A stretch of DNA of 33,368 nucleotides from JAZNQN01 sp045656005 (GTDB lineage Bacteria; Bacillota; Clostridia; UMGS1883; UMGS1540), in the NCBI GenBank assembly GCA_045656005.1, contig JAZOQG010000054.1, forward strand, positions 1 through 33,368. The letters run 5' to 3'. The notes under the pieces are model-generated. The model did not search any database. It was given only the letters and a program-made list of their open reading frames with translations, and had not been told where the DNA came from. A program made the translations under genes and the position numbers. Position 1 is the first letter of the stretch. Every line of letters begins with the position of its first letter. Positions 1 through 7,347 of the stretch are shown in pieces.

Positions 1-588
1 GATGGTATAGAGATATGTATGGCAATAAAAAAAGAACTCAGCCTTAATGCTCCCGAAACTGTTATAAAACTTTACGCCAGACCCGAAGATACCCTTGAAA
101 AAATATATGACCAGCTAAGTGTAACAGTTTCAGAAAATAAGCTCGATGGCGACCAGAACAATATGGACACCGTTGCAAGATTTTTAGTAAAAATTCCATC
201 TATATTTCTTCGTTTTACAGTATGGGTTTTAAAGATTTTTGATTATTTTGGTCTTTTGCCTAGAGTATTAACAAAACTCAGTCCATTTCATGGTTCGATG
301 TTTATTACAAATATGGGGTCACTAGGTATGCCTCCTATATTTCATCACCTTTATAATTTTGGCAATCTTCCCGTGTTTATTGCGATGGGTGGTAAAAGAA
401 CGGAGTATGTTCTTGATAAAAATGGTGAAGTGCAGAAAAAAAGATATCTTGATTTTAATGTCACATGCGACGAGAGAATTTGCGACGGACACTATTATTC
501 CAAAGCATTTAAAAAGCTCAAAAAACTTCTGGAAAATCCCGAAGAACTTCTCACTCCCCCCGAAACAGTAGTTGAAGATATAAGATAA
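1..588 (+). CDS. 2-oxoacid dehydrogenase E2-like acyltransferase domain protein (5' end cut off by window)
   Basis: The frame is open from base 1, so the Met codon at 19 is probably internal and the true start lies upstream of the window. The visible 196 residues resemble the C-terminal half of the catalytic domain of dihydrolipoamide acyltransferases, related to chloramphenicol acetyltransferase: a SPFHGSMFITNMGSLGMPP segment, then DFNVTCDERICDGHYYS, then a C-terminal helix ending near NPEELL. Classical E2 enzymes carry HxxxDG (DHRxxDG) with a catalytic His; here that position is Glu (DERICDG). A hydrophobic helix rich in Phe, Leu and Ile (about residues 64-86) precedes the core. No lipoyl or E1/E3-binding domain is visible, and no dehydrogenase subunit follows. 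It is therefore more likely a stand-alone acyltransferase relative than a pyruvate dehydrogenase subunit. The family call is fairly sure; substrate and activity are unknown. Confidence 0.75.
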   Translation, partial: DGIEICMAIKKELSLNAPETVIKLYARPEDTLEKIYDQLSVTVSENKLDGDQNNMDTVARFLVKIPSIFLRFTVWVLKIFDYFGLLPRVLTKLSPFHGSMFITNMGSLGMPPIFHHLYNFGNLPVFIAMGGKRTEYVLDKNGEVQKKRYLDFNVTCDERICDGHYYSKAFKKLKKLLENPEELLTPPETVVEDIR

Positions 589-610
589 AAAACGGCACCG
601 CCGTTTTTTT
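587..610 (+). terminator. Rho-independent terminator after the E2-like gene
   Basis: Six-base-pair stem AACGGC/GCCGTT (591-596 with 600-605), loop ACC, followed by a run of T. It begins at the stop codon of the E2-like gene and separates it from the MATE gene. Confidence 0.85.
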
Positions 611-636
611 TGTTGGAAAAATTTACATCTAGTTTA

Positions 637-665
637 TTTACATTTATTATAAAATGTGCTATACT
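637..665 (+). promoter_or_regulatory. Sigma-A-type promoter of the MATE transporter gene
   Basis: TTTACA (637-642), 17 bp spacer, TATACT (660-665). The predicted start of transcription is near 672, giving a short leader of about 27 nt with the ribosome binding site AAGGAG at 686-691. Confidence 0.7.
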
Positions 666-698
666 TTATAAGCATGCAATTTTTTAAGGAGAACAAAT

Positions 699-2078
699 AT
701 GTCAAAGATTACAAAACTTTTTGAACCTTCGGATATGACCGTAGGAAAACCTTGGAAAAGCATTTTGCTTTTTTCAATACCAATGATAATTGGCAATATT
801 GCTCAGCAGCTATATAGTACAGTCGACAGTATAGTAGTAGGTCATTATGTAGGAGATAATGCACTCGCAGCTGTCGGAAGTGCCGCTCCCATTTTTAATT
901 TGCTTCTGGTGTTGTTTGTTGGAATTTCGGCAGGTGTGGGAATAATGGTTGCACAGTATTTCGGTGCACGTTCCCGTGAAAATCTTTCAAAAACCATAGG
1001 CACATGTATAACCGTTACTGCCATAGTGTCGCTTTTTCTGATGATTTTCTCGCCACCCATCATTCCGTGGCTTTTAAAACTTTTAAACACTCCCGAATCG
1101 ATTATTAATGATTGTGCATCATATCTTATAATAATGATGCTCGGTGTTTCAGGCATGGCTTATTATAATATTTTCAGTGGAATACTTCGCGGAATGGGCG
1201 ATTCGTTTTCAGCGCTTTTGTATCTTTTGGTGGCAACAGTTATAAATATTGTGCTTGATATTTTGTTTGTTGCAAAATTTAATATGGGGGTTTCAGGAGT
1301 TGCACTTGCAACAGTAATTGCACAGTTTGTGTCCGCAGCACTGTCACTTAAGAAACTTATGTCAATGCGTGATGTGTTTGATTTGAGATTTCGTGAGCTT
1401 ATGCCCTCTGCATCACATGTAAAAACAATTATAAAACTTGGTATTCCGTCAGGACTTACACAGGCAATAATGTCCTCGGCAATGATAATTGTGCAGTCGC
1501 TTACAAATACATTTGGCGAAATGTTTATTGCGGCAAACGTAATCGTAATGCGTGTTGATGGCTTTGCCATGATGCCAAACCTTTCTTTTGGTAATGCAAT
1601 GACAACCTATACAGGACAAAACGTAGGTGCGAAAAAAAATGACAGAGTTTTAAAAGGTGCATGGCAGGGAACTTTAATTGCCCTTTTGTTTTCCGCTGTA
1701 ATAACATTTATTATTCTGCTTTTCGGCAAAACTCTTATGGGATTTTTTACAAAAACTCCCGAGCTTGTAGATTTAAGCTATTATGTAATGAAAATCTTGG
1801 CGACAGGATATATTGCAGTTGCCATTTCGCAGAGCCTTCAGGGAGTTATGCGAGGTGCAGGTGATACGGTGACCCCAATGTACGTTTCACTCTTTACAAC
1901 AGTTTTGCTTCGTGTGCCTCTGGCTTATGCCATTTCATATTTAACACGAAGCCCCGAAAACCCCGTTGGAATTTTTGAATGTATTCCTCTTTCTCTTATG
2001 ATTTCATGGGTTGCGGGAACTGTGCTTACCTTTGTATTTTATAAAATAGGTAAGTGGAAAAAGAAAGCGATAAAATAA
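699..2078 (+). CDS. MATE family multidrug/cation exporter
   Basis: 459 aa, the usual length for a MATE (multi antimicrobial extrusion) transporter. About twelve hydrophobic segments are arranged as two homologous halves. The first half opens with GKPWKSILLFSIPMIIGNIAQQLY followed by a DSIVVGHYVG segment, and the second half opens with KLGIPSGLTQAIMSS; both are characteristic of the family. Conserved bends such as GILRGMGDS and GVMRGAGDT sit at matching points of the two halves. The protein acts in the cytoplasmic membrane as a Na+- or H+-coupled exporter of organic cations or other small molecules; the substrate cannot be read from sequence. The start is supported by AAGGAG seven bases upstream and a good promoter. 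It is monocistronic, ending at a bidirectional terminator shared with the convergent SLH gene. Confidence 0.93.
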   Translation: MSKITKLFEPSDMTVGKPWKSILLFSIPMIIGNIAQQLYSTVDSIVVGHYVGDNALAAVGSAAPIFNLLLVLFVGISAGVGIMVAQYFGARSRENLSKTIGTCITVTAIVSLFLMIFSPPIIPWLLKLLNTPESIINDCASYLIIMMLGVSGMAYYNIFSGILRGMGDSFSALLYLLVATVINIVLDILFVAKFNMGVSGVALATVIAQFVSAALSLKKLMSMRDVFDLRFRELMPSASHVKTIIKLGIPSGLTQAIMSSAMIIVQSLTNTFGEMFIAANVIVMRVDGFAMMPNLSFGNAMTTYTGQNVGAKKNDRVLKGAWQGTLIALLFSAVITFIILLFGKTLMGFFTKTPELVDLSYYVMKILATGYIAVAISQSLQGVMRGAGDTVTPMYVSLFTTVLLRVPLAYAISYLTRSPENPVGIFECIPLSLMISWVAGTVLTFVFYKIGKWKKKAIK

Positions 2079-2094
2079 AAAGTTATATAATAAA

Positions 2095-2130
2095 AACAGG
2101 CCGCAGCATGATGCTGCGGCTTGTTTTATT
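2095..2130. terminator. Bidirectional terminator between the MATE gene and the SLH protein gene
   Basis: A strong GC-rich inverted repeat GCCGCAGCAT/ATGCTGCGGC (2100-2109 with 2111-2120) with a T-rich tract on the plus strand and an A-rich tract (T-rich on the minus strand) at 2088-2097. It lies between the convergent stop codons at 2078 and 2154. Confidence 0.85.
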
Positions 2131-2153
2131 AAGGAAGTTTTGTAAGTTTTAAA

Positions 2154-5100
2154 TTAATCGATATATTCGCCTTTCCACGGTACATTCACCATAGGCTCTG
2201 CATGGTTTATGATTACACATTCCCAGAATGCCTGATAACGGTTGCGGAATACTATTGTCTGACATGGGTCATCAGGGTCTATATCACTTGCCTTACCGAT
2301 ATAAACCTTATCTTCTGCCTCGTCATAAACATAGTATTTAGCATATTTGTAGTGAGCGGCAACTAGCTTTTCACTCATTTCGGTGCCGTCTTCTGCAATA
2401 CCGAGGTTTATTGTGTAAACATCGCCAACCTTAGCGGTAACCTTACCGTGAACAACATTGTGAATTGTGTTCCACGAGAATATAGGCGTTATTCCGTTGC
2501 TTGCCTTTGAAGAGTGCTGATACCAGTATGCTCCCGTAACCTTTGAACGCTGGAACCAGTTGTCATAAATATCACCGCCACCAAACATTCCCGCACTATC
2601 GCCGTTTGACGCATACCAGTCGTCAAATACATTGCCGTAAAGGAACCATTCACTCCATTTGTTCATAAAGTCGCGAACTTCCGAATTCCATTCGTTTGTA
2701 TCTTCTCTCCCGTCAACTTCAACTACAATACCATATTTTTCAAAACGCTCAGCCGCCTCATTCTCTGGACACCTTCTGTAAATTTCAACCTGCTCATAAT
2801 ATTTCGCAGGGTCAAAATCTGCCATAGTAAATATTCGGCGGATAAATGTAATTTTGTCCGAAAGGCTTATAGCCACACGGATAATGTCACCGCGGGAAAG
2901 AGTTGTTGCAAGTTCGGGACGTTCTGAAAGCTGTATGCTTGTAAAGTCAATTGGGTAATTTACTTCTTTGCCCTTGTAAATACCATAAAGCCTTTTTGTT
3001 TCAAATCCTTCTTCATCAAGAGCTGTTACAACTCTGTCAACGAGGAAGAAGTCCATATCGGCAACTGCCTCTGTAGCACCTGCAACACCCTGTACCAAAA
3101 GCCCGCCTACCCTGCTGTTATTTACATCATAAATTGCAAGATTAGCATAAGAAGTGTTGGCCTCCCATGTGTTTGTAGGAGTAAAAGTACTAAAGTATGT
3201 TTCCATGGTATCAATGGAAATTGTGCCGTCGTAGAAGGATTTCCATGTATCAAAGTTTGGCACCTTCCATGCTGTTGAGTCGGGAAGAATGTATCGGCTT
3301 GCTAAAATTTTACTTTCATTTCCCGAATAAGCGCTGCTGCCGTAAGAAATTGTTTGGCCATCTTCGGGAGGGGTTATATTGCTCCCGTATGTGCTGTAGT
3401 CAAGTGACAAGCCATCCTCGTAATACGCACCGGTTCCGTCGCTTTCAAGGCGGTTGTCATAGGCAGTTTCAATATCAGTTACTTTCCCTTCATCATTTGT
3501 CGCAAACTTTATAACCTGATTGCAGAAATAACTCTTTATTGTAGAGTTTGGGGAAGGTTCAGGCTGGCTTACAACGTCTTTGAAAATCTGATAACATTCA
3601 GAGGCGTCAGCGAGAGCCTGCATAAGCACTTCACCCTGATATTTTTTGCCGTCTTCACGGCTCACTTTTCCGTTAAGTGTAACCTTTTCGGCTGTTTTAT
3701 AATTCTTAACTCCACCGCTGGTGGTGAATATTTTAAGCTCTGCGGCAGAATTTGAAAGACCCTCTGTTGGTACTCCGCCCGTTAAGAGGTAACCGTAATC
3801 CGTGTTGCCCTTTGACACATCGCCAAAGCCTGCTAATTTATAATCATGTGTAAAATAGAAGGTTGCCTCCTCACCCGGCTTAATTCCTGCAAAAATGCTC
3901 TCAAGTCCAGGTACAATTTTAAAGGAAGTTCCGTCGAGCAGTATTTCTTCCCCGCTTACTTCTTCTATTTTTCCACGGAGTCTGTCAGAACAAACTGTGA
4001 TTTTAACATTTAATCCGTCTGCACTTTCCTCTACTACAAGTACATCATTTTCTTTAATGTCAGAAAGCGTGATTTCCTTGCCTTCTTTAATTACAGAGAG
4101 ACTGAAACGTGAGTTGTCAACATCAAGGTCAATATTGTAAATCTCGTTTTTGTCTTTTATAATACCCGTTTTAGGCGAAACAGTGTTTGCTATAAGCACA
4201 CGGCTTTGCTCCACCGTTACTTTTTCGTAAACACCGTCGCCGTTTGTATCCGTAATAGTAACGCTGCCGTACGCAGGTTTTATCATTTCTTCTGTAAGTG
4301 GTGCATATTTCCCGTTGTAAATGGAAACCACATTGCTTGCGGCTATGGGGTAGTTAACATCAGCTGCAAAGCCTTCAGAGTAAACCACAAGACTTCTCGT
4401 GCTACTGTCTGGTGAAATTTCGTCAGCCGCTGCAGTTATGCTTTTAACCGAGTGATGATAAACCACGTTTAAAAGTACATTTTGGTCATTCTCATCTACT
4501 TTGTAGTATGCCTTTACAGGGCAACCGATTGCATCTAAAGGCAGTGCACCGTTTTCGACAAAGAGCATATCATCTATCTGCACCTTGCCCTCGCTGCATC
4601 CCTCTGCAGTATCCATACCTGTTTTATCAGTAGCCTTAACAGTTCCCTCAAAAAGGTAAATTCCCATCCATTTTGTCATTGGGTTTTCACCGTCACGGGT
4701 TGTATATGCTCCTTCTGGATATGTTTCCTGCTGAAGCACGTCTGCATTCATTGCGTTATAAATAAGCTGTGCGGCAATGCCCCATGTAAGCTCCTGATAA
4801 TCGCCTACTTTAACGTTTTTTAAAATACCCTGCGTTGTAGCTACAACAAGATATCCGCCCGGATATCCGCCATAAGCCATGGCATGTACCTCAAAACCAA
4901 GCAATGTAACAAGTATCTTTGCCGCCTGCTCCGCGGTAAGCGTTGCCGAGGGGTTGAATTTCCCGTCACCTGTACCCGATACTATTCCCATCTGGTAAGC
5001 CGCAGCTATTGCACCTGCATTCTCATTACTTGCGGGAACATCTGTGAAAATTTCCTCTTCGGGTGCGGGCATCTCACCTGCACCTGTAAGATACATGGCT

Positions 5101-5342
5101 TTCCCCAAAAAGTCACCGCGTGTCACCTTTGCCATTGGATCAAAACCCTCCTGGGGTAAAATACCAAAACGCTTTAAGGCTTTTATAGCCACATCATATT
5201 CTCCAAAATATTCCGCTTTAATTCCTTCGGCAGGCACCGCTGAAATATCCTCAGCCGCCTCACCTTCTGCAAATACTGCTCCGCTAAATGCTGAAAGAAG
5301 TAAAAGCATCGATAAAATCAAAGCTAATAGCTTTCTTTTCAT
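2154..5342 (-). CDS. Large secreted S-layer homology (SLH) domain protein
   Basis: 1062 aa. A signal peptide (MKRKLLALIL plus a hydrophobic core) ends near AVFA/EG at residue 26. Residues about 47-200 hold three SLH-like repeats, including FTDVPASNE, a GIVSGTGDGKFNPSATLTAEQAAKIL stretch and GILKNVKVGDYQELTWGIAAQLIYN. SLH repeats bind pyruvylated secondary cell-wall polymer, so the protein should sit on the cell surface. The remaining roughly 850 residues are beta-rich with calcium-loop-like sequence (DTNGDGVYEKV, about residue 365) and OB/SH3-like repeats (KGIIKD..., RGKIEEVSGEEILLDG). I recognise no catalytic domain. The end is unusually aromatic (YKYAKYYVYDEAED, YQAFWECVI). Start: ATG with GGAGG eight bases upstream. 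It is last of four same-strand secreted-protein genes, 74 bases after the previous one with a hairpin between, and may be expressed at a lower or uncoupled level. Confidence 0.85.
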   Translation of the reverse strand: MKRKLLALILSMLLLLSAFSGAVFAEGEAAEDISAVPAEGIKAEYFGEYDVAIKALKRFGILPQEGFDPMAKVTRGDFLGKAMYLTGAGEMPAPEEEIFTDVPASNENAGAIAAAYQMGIVSGTGDGKFNPSATLTAEQAAKILVTLLGFEVHAMAYGGYPGGYLVVATTQGILKNVKVGDYQELTWGIAAQLIYNAMNADVLQQETYPEGAYTTRDGENPMTKWMGIYLFEGTVKATDKTGMDTAEGCSEGKVQIDDMLFVENGALPLDAIGCPVKAYYKVDENDQNVLLNVVYHHSVKSITAAADEISPDSSTRSLVVYSEGFAADVNYPIAASNVVSIYNGKYAPLTEEMIKPAYGSVTITDTNGDGVYEKVTVEQSRVLIANTVSPKTGIIKDKNEIYNIDLDVDNSRFSLSVIKEGKEITLSDIKENDVLVVEESADGLNVKITVCSDRLRGKIEEVSGEEILLDGTSFKIVPGLESIFAGIKPGEEATFYFTHDYKLAGFGDVSKGNTDYGYLLTGGVPTEGLSNSAAELKIFTTSGGVKNYKTAEKVTLNGKVSREDGKKYQGEVLMQALADASECYQIFKDVVSQPEPSPNSTIKSYFCNQVIKFATNDEGKVTDIETAYDNRLESDGTGAYYEDGLSLDYSTYGSNITPPEDGQTISYGSSAYSGNESKILASRYILPDSTAWKVPNFDTWKSFYDGTISIDTMETYFSTFTPTNTWEANTSYANLAIYDVNNSRVGGLLVQGVAGATEAVADMDFFLVDRVVTALDEEGFETKRLYGIYKGKEVNYPIDFTSIQLSERPELATTLSRGDIIRVAISLSDKITFIRRIFTMADFDPAKYYEQVEIYRRCPENEAAERFEKYGIVVEVDGREDTNEWNSEVRDFMNKWSEWFLYGNVFDDWYASNGDSAGMFGGGDIYDNWFQRSKVTGAYWYQHSSKASNGITPIFSWNTIHNVVHGKVTAKVGDVYTINLGIAEDGTEMSEKLVAAHYKYAKYYVYDEAEDKVYIGKASDIDPDDPCQTIVFRNRYQAFWECVIINHAEPMVNVPWKGEYID

Positions 5343-5382
5343 AAAATATTCCTCCGTAGGTGTTAGGTCTTAATCAAATTTG

Positions 5383-5410
5383 TTGCGGACGAAGAAAACT
5401 TCGCCCGCAA
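5383..5410 (-). other. Strong intercistronic hairpin without a clear U tract
   Basis: Twelve-base-pair stem TTGCGGGCGAAG/CTTCGTCCGCAA (one G-U pair as RNA) with a TTTT loop, in the 74-base gap before the SLH gene. Downstream on the minus strand the sequence reads ACAAATTTG rather than a T run. It could be a leaky terminator, an mRNA processing or stability element, or a 3' protective hairpin for the upstream message. Confidence 0.6.
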
Positions 5411-5416
5411 TTAAAA

Positions 5417-7219
5417 TTAATGTGTAACTACATATGCCTTTAAATTATCAAGATAAACTGTTCCGCGTGAGGTTGTAGATGAACCGCTTATACACCAAAC
5501 AGGCCAGTTTTTGAATGAATCTTCTTTAAATGTTGCCCTTGCAATAGTAGCATTAGTTTCTCTCTGTATAATACTTGTTTCGCCTATATATTCACCATCA
5601 GCGTAAATCGTCATTAACATATCACTAACAGCGGTTTTATCTTCATTATATTGCCAATCTAAATCAATGGTTAAATGAACCCAATCATTTGCTCTACCTT
5701 CTAAAGTTGCAACAGTATAGTACATAGTTTGATCACTATATCCATATTCTACTGGATTAGAACTAAGTTTCTTCCATACACTTATAACTTTAGCAGTACC
5801 TATAACGACATCACCTGTATTTGTCGGAGCAATTGATAAAGTTACAAAAGTAGACGATGAATCACCAGCACCTAACAACCCCAGGTATGTTACTTCTCCA
5901 AATGGAGTAGTGTTAGGAATATATAAATCAAACTCAATCGCCATTTTTTTAGTTAATGTAGATGCAACCCTTTTTTGGGATGTGAAGTATCTATAAAATT
6001 TATTTGCCGATGTGTTACTGTCTGAACGTTTATCATAACGTAAAACCAAATTATCCGATGCAGCATTATCAGGGTCTTTGGACAAAACGAGATTACTCAT
6101 CATAACTTTGTTACCATCTTCATCAAGAATAAATTTTATACTGTCCTTCGTAACATCTTTCTCAGCCAGTGGCTCTGTTGCGGTTGAAGTTGCATAATAA
6201 TTTTCAGAGAATTTTTCCCCATCAAGAGTTTCATACAATGTGTATTTACCGGCATCAATACTTGATTTTTTGTAAAATGCAGGTATAAGCGTATATACAT
6301 CGTTAATCCTAGTACTCTGAACTTTTTCAAGTTTCAGGTTAGTTTTTGAAACTGCACTATTAGCTTTTGCAGCAGCTTCCTCAAACGTCACTTCCGGGAA
6401 AGTACTATCCACAAGCTCATTATAATATTCTATGGCAACTTTTTCTACTGTAACGCTGTAAGTTCTTTTGGTAACTCCGTCTGCTGCGGTAACTGTATAA
6501 TCAACTGCACCCGCAGTAAAATTCTGTGGCTCTGAAGGTGAAATTGTAGCACCCTGCGGTTTTGTAAATTCAGGAGCAACACTTGTTAAATCAACCGCTG
6601 AGGTTTCAGGCAGAGTAATTGTAATTGCTCTTTTTACTCTGTATGAGCTATCATTTCTGGTTTCGTAATTATAATAACCTTCCAATTTTTTACTATTTTC
6701 ATCAAGCAATGTTTTATCGCCAATATCATGCAAGCTTGTAAAGTTATTTATATTTGAAAATTTAGCATTAACTCCGTCAACACTTGCACCTAAAATTTCA
6801 GCCTGGCTACTCTGTGCAGTAAGCTCTGTTTTAGGAACTACGGGGGCATAAGCTGCGTCCCAAATCATCATATAAGTTTTACCGTCTTGAAACACTTTTA
6901 CAGTTTCAGTAGGTTCAATTTTATGTTCACCCGGTTCAATTTTTGGAGCTGAAGCAAAGTTTACTTCTTCAAGTTTATCCTGTGCATTATAGCTTGCAAG
7001 AATAAGTTTTGCACCTTCAATAGCTGTCTCCTTTGTGTTATTCACATAAAAAGCGGGTTTAACAGTAACTTCGGCAGAAGTATTATGAATTCTTGTGCCG
7101 TCAACTGTCTCAAACCAGCTTTCCAGAAGGGTAACCTTACCCTCTGCACTCACGGGCACTGCTATGAGGGATAAAACCATCATAAGACAAAGTGCCAAAG
7201 ATAAAAACTTTCTTTTCAT
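5417..7219 (-). CDS. Secreted modular beta-sandwich protein with Ig-like and LamG-like domains
   Basis: 600 aa from the ATG at 7219, chosen because AGGAGG (7228-7233) lies eight bases upstream and the peptide then begins with a proper signal sequence (MKRKFLSLAL, cleavage near VSA/EG). The open frame continues 16 codons upstream to an ATG at 7267 with a poorer site. Residues about 30-125 look like the beta-sandwich accessory domain common in clostridial surface proteins (VNNT...GAKLILASYNAQDKL...). Residues about 195-260 form an Ig-like domain with VDYTVTAADGVTKRTYSVTV. Residues about 360-600 are a concanavalin/LamG-like module (MAIEFDLYIPN, ANDWVHLTIDLDW, MTIYADGEYIGE) ending GTVYLDNLKAYVVTH. 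That ending is shared with the two genes upstream in the same direction. No catalytic domain is visible; a carbohydrate-binding or adhesion role is inferred. Confidence 0.8.
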   Translation of the reverse strand: MKRKFLSLALCLMMVLSLIAVPVSAEGKVTLLESWFETVDGTRIHNTSAEVTVKPAFYVNNTKETAIEGAKLILASYNAQDKLEEVNFASAPKIEPGEHKIEPTETVKVFQDGKTYMMIWDAAYAPVVPKTELTAQSSQAEILGASVDGVNAKFSNINNFTSLHDIGDKTLLDENSKKLEGYYNYETRNDSSYRVKRAITITLPETSAVDLTSVAPEFTKPQGATISPSEPQNFTAGAVDYTVTAADGVTKRTYSVTVEKVAIEYYNELVDSTFPEVTFEEAAAKANSAVSKTNLKLEKVQSTRINDVYTLIPAFYKKSSIDAGKYTLYETLDGEKFSENYYATSTATEPLAEKDVTKDSIKFILDEDGNKVMMSNLVLSKDPDNAASDNLVLRYDKRSDSNTSANKFYRYFTSQKRVASTLTKKMAIEFDLYIPNTTPFGEVTYLGLLGAGDSSSTFVTLSIAPTNTGDVVIGTAKVISVWKKLSSNPVEYGYSDQTMYYTVATLEGRANDWVHLTIDLDWQYNEDKTAVSDMLMTIYADGEYIGETSIIQRETNATIARATFKEDSFKNWPVWCISGSSTTSRGTVYLDNLKAYVVTH

Positions 7220-7309
7220 ATTATTGTCCTCCTTTTTGCAAACACCGTAGCCGTGACCTTTTTTCATAAATCACACTACCTTTCGCAAATTTAAAATAAT
7301 ATATTTTTT

Positions 7310-7325
7310 AACAGCCTCCGCTGTT
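7310..7325. other. Small inverted repeat in the 128-base gap between secreted-protein genes
   Basis: AACAGC/GCTGTT with a four-base loop. On the minus strand it is followed by A-rich, not T-rich, sequence, so it is a poor terminator for the 757-aa gene. The rest of the 7220-7347 gap is AT-rich leader in which I see no convincing -35/-10 pair. Confidence 0.35.
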
Positions 7326-7347
7326 TTGGAAACAAATTATTTTGCAT

